Origin: Davidsoniella eucalypti
Taxonomy: Eukaryota > Ascomycota > Sordariomycetes > Microascales > Ceratocystidaceae
NCBI GenBank assembly: GCA_004009845.1
Contig: RMBW01000012.1
Location: forward strand, 1-64,000
Direction: 5' to 3'
DNA length: 64,000 nt
The notes under the pieces were generated by a model. The model did no database searches, was not told where the DNA came from, and was given only the letters and a program-made list of their open reading frames with translations. The first letter of the stretch is position 1; each line of letters begins with the position of its first letter. Below, one piece after another: positions 52,562-63,280 of the stretch. The translations under genes were made by a program, and so were the position numbers.

Positions 52562-55500
52562 ATGCTTGAGGGTCTTGTCGCCGGTCTTTTGAACCGGTTC
52601 CTGGGCATGTATGTCAAAGACTTCGACCCTGGACAGTTGAAAGTCGGAATCTGGTCTGGAGATGTCAAACTTCGAGATTTAGAGCTTCGCCGCGAGGCTC
52701 TTGATCAGTTAAAACTTCCCATCAACGTCTTTGCTGGCCATCTCGGTGAACTCACACTAGTGATTCCATGGTCAAACCTACGTGGAGCCCCCGTCAAGAT
52801 CATCATTGAGGATGTCTTTCTATTAGCGTCTCCGAAAGAGCAGTCAAACTATGACGCCGATGAAGAAGACCAACGGCGCCAGCGGTTGAAAATGGAACGA
52901 CTGGACTCTGCTGAAATGCTACGAGAGCGTAACCGAGAAGGTCTCAGTCACGAAGAGGAGCAAAAAACCCAGAGCTTTACGCAAAGCTTAATCACAAAAA
53001 TCATGGACAATCTTCAGATTCAAATTAAGAAGATCCATATCCGCTATGAAGATTCCATCTCCGCACCTGGCCATCCTTTTGCTCTCGGTGTCACCTTGCA
53101 GGAGTTCAGTGCTATCACGACCGATGGAGATTGGAAGCCTATGTTTGTGCAAGATTCACATGATACGACCCATAAACTAGCGTCACTGGATGCTCTCACT
53201 GTCTACTGGAATACCGATACCGAGCTGATGGGCACAGGCCGCGACTTCAACCAAGACAAAGACGAACTTCTGCCGCATCTCAGTTTTGTTGAAAGGTGCA
53301 AGACGATGATTGCAAATCACAACAATGCTTCACGTCTCAACCACCAGTATATTCTTCGGCCCGTCTCTGGCCAAGCGAAGCTCAAGCTAGCCAAGACTGG
53401 CGACCTTTATGTACCACGATTCCACGCCGACCTATTATTCGATGAGATTGGTCTAGTCCTGGACGATGATCAGTATCGTGATGGTCTGATGATGATTGAT
53501 TTATTCCATTACTTCATTCGTCACCAAGAGTACCTTCGCCACCAACCCAAGGTCCCGATCAAGCATGACCCGCGAGCTTGGTTTCGTTTTGCCGGGAATG
53601 CGGTTTTGAACAAGATTCACGAGCGTAATCATAGGTGGTCATGGGATTTCTTTAGAGAACGTCGAGACAACCGCTTACGATACATCGAGTTATTCAAAAA
53701 GACGAAGCAAAACTTACAGCTTGAGCCTGACGAACTGGCCGACTTACAAAGTCTCGAATTCAAGCTTGGCTATGAGGACTTGCGGTTTTGGAGATCCTTG
53801 GCTCGTAACCAGATGCGCAAGGAAAAAAGTCTCTTGTCCATTCAGCAATTTGAACGAAGCGCTACGCAGCCTCAACAACCACAACAACAAGGCTGGTTGG
53901 CCTGGGCATGGGGCTCGAAGCCCGCCGAGGATACACAACAAGATCCATCAGAAGAGAATACGCGCATCACAGAAGAGCAACGAAAAGAACTTTACGAAGC
54001 CATTGACTGGGATGAGCGGACAGCATTAGCGGAAGCTATCGATGCCCCTCGCGACTCTATCAAGTTGCAAGTCGAATCTTCTTTGCGGACAGGAAGTTTT
54101 ACTCTTCGACAAAAGCATAACCACGCGTATCGTGAATTGATGAGTCTTCACTTCGACGCCTTCAAGGCCCGTATGCTTCAGCGACCAGATTCGTTTTTGG
54201 CTCAGGTGACTCTAGGCGGTTTCCGTGTTAATGACGGCACAACTGCCAACTCCCTATATCCCGAGATCGTTCGCGTCAAGGATGCCACCCCTCAGTCCGC
54301 AAACCACCACGTCACTTCTACAACAACTGATGCTGAGATGAGAGCTTCCGATCCTTTCTTCTACCTGGAAGTCGAAAACAACCCCATTGAGCGCGAAGGC
54401 GATGTGGCGCTTGTTATGAAGCTCAAACCTCTTGAAATCATCTGGAATCCCAACTTCGTAGTTGGCGTATCAAAGTTCTTCCGGCCCCCAGAGCGACACA
54501 TGGAATCTATCTCGGCGCTGATGGAATCCGCTGGAGCCACAGTTGAGACCTTCCGTGAACAAACTCGTGCTAGTTTGGAGTTTGCACTTGAAGAACACAA
54601 AGCCATCAATGCCAATCTTGATCTTCAAGCACCCCTCATCATAATTCCTCTCAGTATTGCTCATAGGAACTCGCAGTGCCTGATTGTCGATGCCGGCCAT
54701 ATCAACGTGGCATCCAAGTTAGTTGACAAAGGAACTTTGGATCTGATCCAGGCCAAGCAACGACAAGCATATACAGACGAAGATCTACGTCGCCTAGAGT
54801 CGGCCATGTATGATTCTTTCTCCGTCAAGCTTTCCTCGACACAAGTTCTTGTAGGACCGTCTATTGAAATTGCAAAGAAAGAATTGGCAGACGAGCACAA
54901 CTCCCTCAAACTACATATTGTAAATCGTATAAATATCGATTTTACAGTGGAAATCTCTATCCTGCCAAAGGCCCCGAATCTTACCAAGATGAAGGTCTAT
55001 GGCCATTTGCCCATGTTGCATGCTACAATCTCGGATCAGAAGTACAAGACTTTGATGAAAGCCATCGAGGTAGCTATTCCCAAGTTAGAAGCCGCCCGAG
55101 AGGAACCTTCCGGCGTGTCAGCAACAGCCAATACCGGTGACGGTAAAGCTTCGCGTAGAGGTAGTCATTCTTCTTTTATGTCTGCCTTGGAGCAACCAGC
55201 TTCTACATCTGTGCTCAGACCATCCCTTTTTCTTTCAGTGCCAGCACCTGCGCCAGTTATCATGGACGATGATCTCCATTTCAACGACAATGATGACGAC
55301 AGCGCATCAGAATCCTCAGGCGGGTCCAAGTCAAAAGCTTCAACTCAAGTTTCGGAGCAGCTCAAGCTCCAACAACGCAACTTTCAGTTCACCTTCAAGG
55401 TTGACTTTCTCAAAGGCTCGCTTTGTCGGAGCGACCCATCTGGCCGTAAGCCAGATCAGCTTCTTGTGGAAATGACAGCAGAAGACTTCAACATCCTATT

Positions 55501-58500
55501 CTACAACCGCTCGTACGACTTGGTCGCGCAGGTATCCCTTGGCTCTGTAACTCTCGATGACTTTGTCGTAGAAGACACTCCGCCTCAGTTCAAAGCTATC
55601 GTATCATCAGGTGACAACGAAGATTTGTTAGAGAATCGTAGTTTGGTGCAGATAAAATTCACCAAAGTCAGCCGCGAATCCCCCGAGTTCATGACAGTGT
55701 ATGAAGGTATCGAAACTAATTTATCGGCGTCTATCTCTACTATCAACATCATAGTCACGCGGAAAACTCTCCTCACGTTACTGGATTTCGTTCTTGCTAC
55801 ATTTACCGACAATGGCGGCAACAGCCCTCCTGCGCCTACATTGCCATCTTCGACAGATTCTAGTAAGCCTAGTCGCCTCAGTCTTCGCCGTCTTAGTGTC
55901 ATGTCCAGCTCTAGCGATGCAAATCAACTATCGGCATTGCCTCCGACATCTGCTACTCCAGAACCTGCAGCAGGACCACCTGCTTCAATCAAGATCAAAA
56001 CTGAGCTCAAGAGTATCCGCCTTATCTTCAACAATGATGGTATTCGCCTTGCCACACTGTCACTTAACCATGCCGATGTTGGCCTTGTCATGGTCGGGCC
56101 TGTCATGCGTCTCCACGCAAAACTAGGCGATTTTAGCTTGGTTGACGATATGAACACGGGCGTTTCCGAGCGCTCACCTTTACGCCGGCTTATCTCAGTC
56201 CATGGTGACGATCTCGCCGACTTCCGATACCAGACTTTTGACGCTAATGACGTTGCGAACTTCCCTGGCTACGACTCTTCGGTGTACTTTCGAGCTGGTT
56301 CCATCAAACTCACCTTTATTGAAGAGCCATTCCGCAATATCTTCGGCTTTCTTGTCAAGTTTGGGCAAATGCAATCGCTCTACAACGCTGCGCGACAAGC
56401 AGCAGCTTCGCAGGCAACTCAGATCCAGCACAGTGATTCACGTATGAAGTACGATGTGGTAATCTCAACGCCTATCGTGGCCTTTCCACGCGCTGTAAGC
56501 CCTGGAAAGCAACGGCGTGATTTACTCTTAGCTTATCTGGGCGAGATCTATGCGCAGAATAGCTTTGTTCCAGTAACCAAAGGCTCTTCAGAAATTGCTA
56601 CTGTCATCACTGCTGGCATTCGAAACATCCGTCTCACCTCGGACCTCAGTTACCCTGACAGTCGAAGCGAAGAACTAGAGATGATTGACCATGTGGACTT
56701 GAACTTCAAGGTCACTTCAGTAGAGCACAAACTTGGTGCTTTGCGTCCTGACATGGAAATTGAGGGTAGCATGTCTGATTTTAACTTGCGGTTGACTCAG
56801 TACCAGATTCAGTTCTTGCTAGAAATCTCACGTTCAGTTCCCGCTACATTTGCGGCTAGCGATGAAACCAACGAGATGGACTCTGGAAGCATCGCCGAAC
56901 CCTCTACTTCTCAGAAGCTCCCGCTTCAGTCGCCAACAGTAGAGGAGGAGGATGAGGATGATGTTGCTGTTTCTGCATCGAGTATGGCTGCTTCAATGCC
57001 GCCTGTAAGCCTAGGCCCTGAGCTTCGTACGGACGACTCTGCGTGGACTCGCTTAGATCTGGTTTTCCGTGTCAACACGATCGGTCTAGACCTGATAATG
57101 GCTCAAGAAGATGCGCCTGTCGGTGATGTGAAAGCCGCTGCTCTCTCACGATTTTCCCTTGATGAAAGCGAGGTCAAGTTCAAGATGGTTTCGGATGGGT
57201 CAATAGAGGCTGAACTTCTGATCCAATCGTTCACAATCCATGATCTCCGTGCTCAGGAAAAGAACAAGTTTAAGCGCATTATGTCATCACGCTCAAAGTC
57301 AGTCAAGCAACTCATGTCTACTGTCACTATTTCGGGCGGTCTGGATCGCGATATGATTGTTGTCGTGACTCTGGATAGCCCGCGTCTCATCTTTGCTCTC
57401 GACTACCTATTTGCGGTCAACAAGTTCCTCACCATCAGCCTTCAGTTGCCCCCATCGAGAATCGATGCAGATATGCGCGTTGCATTGGATAATCGCTCGG
57501 AGTCTGACGTTGAATCTATTGCTGTTACGTCCCTAGGCCGTCTTGATGAGGGTGTAGTTTCATCTCCGCAGACAAACTCTGTTGTGCCGCCGCCGTCTTC
57601 ATCCGCGGTCGTCACCGGAACTAATGCTACTGCCTCAACCCCAGCAGCTACAAATACTGCTCGGGGAACATTCAAGATTGCGTTCCGTGTTAATGTCATC
57701 GATTCGCAGCTGATTCTGATTGCAGATCCGTTGACTACTAGTTCTGAAGCAATCGTTCTAGGTACACGCCAAGTTTTGCTATCTAAGCAAAATGCCGTCA
57801 CCTTCCAAGTATCTGAGGTCAGCATGTTTCTCTGCAAAATGGACCGCTTTGATTCATCTAAGCTCCGTGTGCTGGATGACTTTTCAGTGCAGATGTCGCT
57901 CGATAACTCGATTCCAAACGCCACAGATATCAACCTCGCGGTCGACCCCCTTATCCTTCGTTTATCTTTCCGCGATATCTATCTTGTGCTTCAAATTCTT
58001 GCCCGTGCTTCTGAACTGTCAAACGACAATGGCAACATGGCCCTTCTTGAAACCGACGATTCGCCTAGTCATGGCTCAGCCACTGGTGACTCTAAGCTTG
58101 CTATTGATGTCTCTAATACATCTAACACCACGTCAAGTGGCGCCTCAACTACAGCATCATCTACTACGACAGTTAAAGTTCGAAAAGAAACAGCGCCCGT
58201 TGCAACTCCCGCTGGTTCTCGGGCAGTAACGGCCACCAAGCCCATTGAGAACCTTCGAGCCACATTCAGCGAGATCAGATTGGTTTTGATTGGCGAGGGT
58301 CACGAGCTACCGATGCTAGATACCGGTCTCAAGGGCTTTGCTGCGACTGTAGACAACTGGTCAACCGATTTGCGCGCGGCTGTCGGCATCGAAACCTATG
58401 CCAACGTTTACAACTTCTCCAAGTCTGCATGGGAACCACTTATCGAGCCATGGCAGGCCGCTTTACGTGTCAATCGTGATACTTCGACAGGCCAACTCAA

Positions 58501-61500
58501 CATCGTTCTAGACTCAGACAAGATATTCAACGTCACTGTAACTACTGCTACGGTACAGTTGGCTATGACGTCGATGGGCATCCTGTCCAAGTATGAGAAA
58601 GAGGCTGAAAAACCTCGTGGTGGCGAGGCGCCGTATCGCCTTCGCAACTACACCGGCTTTGACATCACTGTGATCTCTCAAAAGGCGACAAGCGGCAACA
58701 ATAGCAATGCACCCGAGTCTCCTGACGCTGATACCGACAATGAACAGATGCAAGCACGTTTGACTGACGGTCAGGAGACTCCTTGGAGCTTTGAGCCCTG
58801 GGAGAAGATGCGTGAAATGGTGACTACTGACGACCAGTCTACAACGGTGACTATCACACTCGAGGGTAGCGGTTTCGAGCCCATCCGCAACGTGACATTA
58901 AACCGTGAAGGAGAGTTCATGTTTGCTCTAAGGCCACGTGTCGAGGATGTCCTGCACCGGCTTTTGGTTGAGGTAGTTTTGGAGGCTGACTATGTCAAGT
59001 ATGTCACAATTCGTTCACCGCTAGTCTTCGAGAACAACACCCAGATCCCGCTGGAGCTCGGCGTTTTCGATATCGGTACAGGCCATCTGCTCAAGGTTGA
59101 AAAGGTTGCCCCAGGTGCAAAGGCTCCTGCTCCTGTTGGTGCTGCGTACAGTAAATCTATACTCCTTCGTCCAGACTCGGGCTTTGGCTACGAGTGGTCT
59201 ACCAAGACGGTTGGGTGGCGTGACATGATGGCTCAGCCAACACGCACTATTGTTTGCCGTGGCGACAACGGTGATTCTTTCTATTTCCAGGTAGCGGCAC
59301 AGTTCGACAAGACGAACCCTCTTGTACGCAACTATCCGTACATGAAGATCAAAATATCACCTCCCATCACACTCGAAAACCTGCTGCCCCATGACTTCAA
59401 GTACCGCATCTACGACAAACATACACAGCGAGACTGGAGCAACTTCTTGCGCAATGGTGGCGTCAGCCCGATTCATGTAGTTGAGCTGTCGCATCTGCTT
59501 CTACTGAATATCGACATGCAAGACAGCGTTTTCAAGCCCAGCGACTTTGCCATCATCAATGAAGGCTCATCGGCGAACGAGTTCAGTCAAGAAAACCGGC
59601 TCGTCTGTCGCGATATCAAAGGCCTCAACCTTACTCTCAATCTGCTATACGAGAAGATCCCCGACGGGGGCGGTGCCTTCAAGGTCACAGTGTATACTCC
59701 ATACGTGATTCTCAACAAGACGGGAATGGAGCTGCTCATCCGCGCCCGGGGCTTTATGCAAAGTGCCAAGGTTGCTGCAGGTCAAAGCCGACCGACAAAC
59801 CACCAGATCGGAGCTGCTCCTGCAAACGATAGCACTGGAGGCAGTACCAAGGATGACATGAAGGCCCAACCCCTCATGTTCTCATTTGGCAACGACGACC
59901 ACCGCAACCGAGCTTTCCTTCGGCTTGGCAATAGCGATTGGAGCAAGCCGCAGAGCTTTGATGCAGTTGGCAGCGGCACCGAAGTCGTTCTTCCTGTCGC
60001 CGATGGTGCAGCTAAGGGACATGAAATATCCATTGGTGTGGCTGTGGAGAGTGGTGTCGGAAAGTTCCAGCTAACCAAGATCGTGACCATCTCCCCGCGC
60101 TTCATTGTCATCAACAAATTGGCCGAGGATCTCCTTGCACGAGAGCCCAGCTCCGGCAATCCACTGACTCTCAAGCCACGCATGCTCGAGCCATTGAGAC
60201 TAATGGGCAAGTCGGCCACCAAACAACTATGCCTATGCTTCCCAGGCCTAAACAACCCATGGTCGTCGCCGTTCAACCTTTCCGACCTTGGTACGAACCA
60301 TATCAAGATCAACAAGGCCGGTCAACGCCAGAAGCTGATACGCGTAGAGATCCTTATGGAGGGGGCAACGATCTTTGTGCACCTTGTCCAAGAGACCGGA
60401 AACTGGCCATTCTCCATGCGCAACGAGAGTTCCACCGAATTCACCTTTTGGCAAGCAAACCCGTTCATCGACGAGGACGGCATCGAGATGCAGTCAGGTT
60501 GGAAACCGATCAAATACCGTCTTCCACCTCGCAGTATCATGCCATATGCCTGGGACTTCCCAGCTGCCAATGTTCGTGAAGTCATCATATGTGCCCAAGT
60601 AGGTAGTCATTCTGCCGGCGCTTCCAAGGGACTCGAACGACACGTCCAGTTGTCGGAAATCGGCACTCAGCTGCCCATGAAGTTCGGTTTGTCAAACGGC
60701 CAGCAAAAGATTATCGACATATCAGTTGCCGCCGATGGCCCGACCCAAACACTCATCCTCAGCAACTACAAGCCCTCACGCAGCATGTACCGCCGCCGTG
60801 ATAGCCCGCGAGAACGTGCCGCACGTGGTTCTACCTTATCCACAGGGTCAGGCTCTGGGTCTGGCTTCGAAATCAAAGAGCAAGAATCCGGCATCATTTT
60901 CAGCGCTCATGTCAATCTATCGGGCATGGGTATCTCACTCATCAACAGTTCGCACAAGGAACTTGCGTACGTCACGTTCAGAGACGTTCAGCTTCGTTAC
61001 ACCGACTCTCAGCTGTACCAGACAGCAAGTCTTTCTGTGAAATGGATCCAGATTGACAACCAGCTCTACGGCGGTGTATTCCCCATCCTGTTATACCCAA
61101 GTGTCGTCCCCAAGAAGACGAATGAAATCGATGCCCATCCATCTCTCCACATGATGTTGACGCGTGTGAAAGACGAGTCTTACGGCCTACTCTATGTCAA
61201 GTATGCCACGATTCTCCTCCAAGAAATGACAATTGAGCTTGATGAGGACTTCCTATTTGCCCTGATCGAATTTGCGAGCAGTGGCACTTCCTTCTTGACA
61301 GTCAACAGCACAAGCAAGGCTGGCGCTCTCGCTACTTCGGTCTCTGAAGATGTGAAACTGTGTGAAGAGAGTCTCGACATACCTCAGCCCCAGATGGAAC
61401 AAGCCGGACAAGACATGTACTTCGAGGTTTTGAACATCCAGCCAATGCAACTCAACATCTCGTTCATGCGCACGCAGGTGGTCAACTCTGACTCTGATCT

Positions 61501-62626
61501 TGGATCTCGCAACCCACTCATGTTCTTCATCAACATGATGACCATGACGATTGGCAACGTCAACGATGCTCCCATCCGCTTCAATGCCCTTCTTCTAGAG
61601 AACGTCCGTGTTTCGGTTCCTGTTCTGATGCAAAACGTTACGAGTCACTACACTCAGGAGGCTCTCTACCAGGTTCACAAGATCCTTGGAAGTGCAGATT
61701 TCCTTGGTAATCCTGTCGGCCTGTTCAACAATATATCTTCTGGTATCACGGACATTTTTTATGAGCCGTACCAAGGGCTTATTCTCAGTGATAACCCAGA
61801 GGAGTTCACCATTGGCCTAGCCAAGGGAGCCACGAGCTTCCTCAAGAAGAGCGTCTACGGCTTCAGCGACTCGTTCAGCAAGGTGACAGGCTCGGTGGCG
61901 AAGGGGCTAGCTCTAGCGACCCTTGACAAGCAATTCCAGGACCGCCGCCGCATCTCTCGCGCCCGGAACCGGCCCAAACATGCGCTATACGGCGTGACCG
62001 TAGGCGCAAACTCACTTCTCACCAGTGTTGCCTCGGGTGTCGGCGGACTAGCTAAAAAGCCCTGGGAAGGTGCTGAGCGTGAGGGTGCCCTCGGCTTCCT
62101 CAAGGGAATGGGCAAGGGCGTCATTGGATTTGCTACCAAACCAGCCATTGGCGTTCTTGATTTGGCTAGCAATGTCTCTGAGGGTATCCGTAACACCACG
62201 ACAGTATTCGATGGATCGGAGCTTGAGCCAGTCCGCAAGCCTCGCTTTGTTCCGACCGACGGTGTTGTACGGCCATACAATGCCCGTGAAGCGCTAGGCC
62301 AGTATTGGCTCAAGCAAGTCGACAACGGCCGGTTCTTTGACGAACAATACATTGCTCACCTCGAGCTGCCACGTGAAGATCTAGTTGTTATCATCACCTT
62401 TGCGCGCATTCTAGTGGTGTGGGCACGGAAGCTAAACGCCGAATGGGACATTCCTTTGAAGGAGATCCAAACCATCAGCAAAGAACGTACTGGACTGAGT
62501 GTTTCCTTGCAAGGCGGTGCCGGCGGCCCTTTCATCCCTGTTAGTGACGAAAGTGGCCGTGCTTTCCTCTACCGCATGGTGGCTGTAGCCGTAGAGGAAT
62601 ATAACCGCAAGTCCCGCACGCAGTAG
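52562..62626 (+). CDS. VPS13: VPS13 bridge-like lipid transfer protein
   Basis: Intronless, 3354 residues from the ATG at 52562; the frame extends eight codons upstream only through TTG, and MLEGLVAGLLNRFLG is the conserved VPS13 N terminus. Carries bulk phospholipids at organelle contact sites (ER-mitochondria, vacuole, prospore or autophagic membranes). Order: chorein domain (1-115, with WSGDVKLRDLELRREAL and PWSNLRGAPVKIIIEDV), the long beta-groove with disordered inserts (a Gln-rich one near 435-465 and Ser/Thr-rich ones near 850-930, 1080-1140 and 1830-1890), then the VAB adaptor-binding domain. VAB has six repeats, each with its invariant Asn (RNYTGFDI, FENNTQIPL, LENLLPHDF, LNKTGMEL, INKLAEDL, RNESSTEF; about residues 2027-2616). 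Next come the DH-like/ATG2-C region (DFLGNPVGLFNNISSGITDIFYEP, GFATKPAIGVLDL) and a C-terminal PH-like domain (about 3256-3354). Slightly longer than the yeast protein (3144). Confidence 0.98.
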   Translation: MLEGLVAGLLNRFLGMYVKDFDPGQLKVGIWSGDVKLRDLELRREALDQLKLPINVFAGHLGELTLVIPWSNLRGAPVKIIIEDVFLLASPKEQSNYDADEEDQRRQRLKMERLDSAEMLRERNREGLSHEEEQKTQSFTQSLITKIMDNLQIQIKKIHIRYEDSISAPGHPFALGVTLQEFSAITTDGDWKPMFVQDSHDTTHKLASLDALTVYWNTDTELMGTGRDFNQDKDELLPHLSFVERCKTMIANHNNASRLNHQYILRPVSGQAKLKLAKTGDLYVPRFHADLLFDEIGLVLDDDQYRDGLMMIDLFHYFIRHQEYLRHQPKVPIKHDPRAWFRFAGNAVLNKIHERNHRWSWDFFRERRDNRLRYIELFKKTKQNLQLEPDELADLQSLEFKLGYEDLRFWRSLARNQMRKEKSLLSIQQFERSATQPQQPQQQGWLAWAWGSKPAEDTQQDPSEENTRITEEQRKELYEAIDWDERTALAEAIDAPRDSIKLQVESSLRTGSFTLRQKHNHAYRELMSLHFDAFKARMLQRPDSFLAQVTLGGFRVNDGTTANSLYPEIVRVKDATPQSANHHVTSTTTDAEMRASDPFFYLEVENNPIEREGDVALVMKLKPLEIIWNPNFVVGVSKFFRPPERHMESISALMESAGATVETFREQTRASLEFALEEHKAINANLDLQAPLIIIPLSIAHRNSQCLIVDAGHINVASKLVDKGTLDLIQAKQRQAYTDEDLRRLESAMYDSFSVKLSSTQVLVGPSIEIAKKELADEHNSLKLHIVNRINIDFTVEISILPKAPNLTKMKVYGHLPMLHATISDQKYKTLMKAIEVAIPKLEAAREEPSGVSATANTGDGKASRRGSHSSFMSALEQPASTSVLRPSLFLSVPAPAPVIMDDDLHFNDNDDDSASESSGGSKSKASTQVSEQLKLQQRNFQFTFKVDFLKGSLCRSDPSGRKPDQLLVEMTAEDFNILFYNRSYDLVAQVSLGSVTLDDFVVEDTPPQFKAIVSSGDNEDLLENRSLVQIKFTKVSRESPEFMTVYEGIETNLSASISTINIIVTRKTLLTLLDFVLATFTDNGGNSPPAPTLPSSTDSSKPSRLSLRRLSVMSSSSDANQLSALPPTSATPEPAAGPPASIKIKTELKSIRLIFNNDGIRLATLSLNHADVGLVMVGPVMRLHAKLGDFSLVDDMNTGVSERSPLRRLISVHGDDLADFRYQTFDANDVANFPGYDSSVYFRAGSIKLTFIEEPFRNIFGFLVKFGQMQSLYNAARQAAASQATQIQHSDSRMKYDVVISTPIVAFPRAVSPGKQRRDLLLAYLGEIYAQNSFVPVTKGSSEIATVITAGIRNIRLTSDLSYPDSRSEELEMIDHVDLNFKVTSVEHKLGALRPDMEIEGSMSDFNLRLTQYQIQFLLEISRSVPATFAASDETNEMDSGSIAEPSTSQKLPLQSPTVEEEDEDDVAVSASSMAASMPPVSLGPELRTDDSAWTRLDLVFRVNTIGLDLIMAQEDAPVGDVKAAALSRFSLDESEVKFKMVSDGSIEAELLIQSFTIHDLRAQEKNKFKRIMSSRSKSVKQLMSTVTISGGLDRDMIVVVTLDSPRLIFALDYLFAVNKFLTISLQLPPSRIDADMRVALDNRSESDVESIAVTSLGRLDEGVVSSPQTNSVVPPPSSSAVVTGTNATASTPAATNTARGTFKIAFRVNVIDSQLILIADPLTTSSEAIVLGTRQVLLSKQNAVTFQVSEVSMFLCKMDRFDSSKLRVLDDFSVQMSLDNSIPNATDINLAVDPLILRLSFRDIYLVLQILARASELSNDNGNMALLETDDSPSHGSATGDSKLAIDVSNTSNTTSSGASTTASSTTTVKVRKETAPVATPAGSRAVTATKPIENLRATFSEIRLVLIGEGHELPMLDTGLKGFAATVDNWSTDLRAAVGIETYANVYNFSKSAWEPLIEPWQAALRVNRDTSTGQLNIVLDSDKIFNVTVTTATVQLAMTSMGILSKYEKEAEKPRGGEAPYRLRNYTGFDITVISQKATSGNNSNAPESPDADTDNEQMQARLTDGQETPWSFEPWEKMREMVTTDDQSTTVTITLEGSGFEPIRNVTLNREGEFMFALRPRVEDVLHRLLVEVVLEADYVKYVTIRSPLVFENNTQIPLELGVFDIGTGHLLKVEKVAPGAKAPAPVGAAYSKSILLRPDSGFGYEWSTKTVGWRDMMAQPTRTIVCRGDNGDSFYFQVAAQFDKTNPLVRNYPYMKIKISPPITLENLLPHDFKYRIYDKHTQRDWSNFLRNGGVSPIHVVELSHLLLLNIDMQDSVFKPSDFAIINEGSSANEFSQENRLVCRDIKGLNLTLNLLYEKIPDGGGAFKVTVYTPYVILNKTGMELLIRARGFMQSAKVAAGQSRPTNHQIGAAPANDSTGGSTKDDMKAQPLMFSFGNDDHRNRAFLRLGNSDWSKPQSFDAVGSGTEVVLPVADGAAKGHEISIGVAVESGVGKFQLTKIVTISPRFIVINKLAEDLLAREPSSGNPLTLKPRMLEPLRLMGKSATKQLCLCFPGLNNPWSSPFNLSDLGTNHIKINKAGQRQKLIRVEILMEGATIFVHLVQETGNWPFSMRNESSTEFTFWQANPFIDEDGIEMQSGWKPIKYRLPPRSIMPYAWDFPAANVREVIICAQVGSHSAGASKGLERHVQLSEIGTQLPMKFGLSNGQQKIIDISVAADGPTQTLILSNYKPSRSMYRRRDSPRERAARGSTLSTGSGSGSGFEIKEQESGIIFSAHVNLSGMGISLINSSHKELAYVTFRDVQLRYTDSQLYQTASLSVKWIQIDNQLYGGVFPILLYPSVVPKKTNEIDAHPSLHMMLTRVKDESYGLLYVKYATILLQEMTIELDEDFLFALIEFASSGTSFLTVNSTSKAGALATSVSEDVKLCEESLDIPQPQMEQAGQDMYFEVLNIQPMQLNISFMRTQVVNSDSDLGSRNPLMFFINMMTMTIGNVNDAPIRFNALLLENVRVSVPVLMQNVTSHYTQEALYQVHKILGSADFLGNPVGLFNNISSGITDIFYEPYQGLILSDNPEEFTIGLAKGATSFLKKSVYGFSDSFSKVTGSVAKGLALATLDKQFQDRRRISRARNRPKHALYGVTVGANSLLTSVASGVGGLAKKPWEGAEREGALGFLKGMGKGVIGFATKPAIGVLDLASNVSEGIRNTTTVFDGSELEPVRKPRFVPTDGVVRPYNAREALGQYWLKQVDNGRFFDEQYIAHLELPREDLVVIITFARILVVWARKLNAEWDIPLKEIQTISKERTGLSVSLQGGAGGPFIPVSDESGRAFLYRMVAVAVEEYNRKSRTQ

Positions 62627-62642
62627 CCGTGGAAGACATTGC

Positions 62643-62690
62643 TTTTTTTTTCTTTTTTCAGTAATCTTATAGAGCTATCTAGCTCGGGAG
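62643..62690 (-). mobile_element. Diverged LINE 3'-end trace in the VPS13 3' flank
   Basis: On the minus strand: atagctctataagatta followed by an A-rich tail (T-rich on plus, 62643-62659). Resembles the LINE terminus with one 8-base unit lost. No target duplication confirmed. Confidence 0.35.
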
Positions 62691-63280
62691 ACGTTGCTAG
62701 TTGTGTGTATCTGTTTGAAGTATTATTGACTGCTCTACTTTGATTCAAGAGTATTCTATATATTCTTTATTTCTTGCATTACCTCCTGTATCATCATTTT
62801 CTGTTTATATTATCGCACTATGAGCCCGCTGTTCTAGTTATGATCATTGTTTTAAACTCTTGTTAGTTCGGTTTACGATCTACTACTCAGATGGCTTCCT
62901 ATTTTTTTCACTTAGCCATGTATCATACACAACACTTTTGAGTTGAAATTGTTATCATTATTTAGTTAGTACTTTGCTTTATCTTTTCCAAAATAGTTCT
63001 TTATTTCCATGCATCATTTTACAAATTATAATACACAGAAGTTCTAGTTTTCATGATTATTAAATACTATAGTTGATTTGAGCCTGAAAATATATTTAAA
63101 ACATACGTCGTAGAGAGGGGAATCACAAGAATGAGAGAGCATTGTAGAGAGATGCAAAATAAACCAAAAAAAAATACCAGACAGTGAAGAAGAGAAGCCA
63201 AGGTCGAGAAGGGTTCGATCAAATAAAAAAGCCAGCACAAAGAAGCGTTTGTACCGTTGTTTAGTAATCAACTGACTCGT
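62690..63280. other. Convergent intergenic region
   Basis: AT-rich 3' flanks of VPS13 and of the gene at the right edge. Nothing else seen. Confidence 0.45.
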
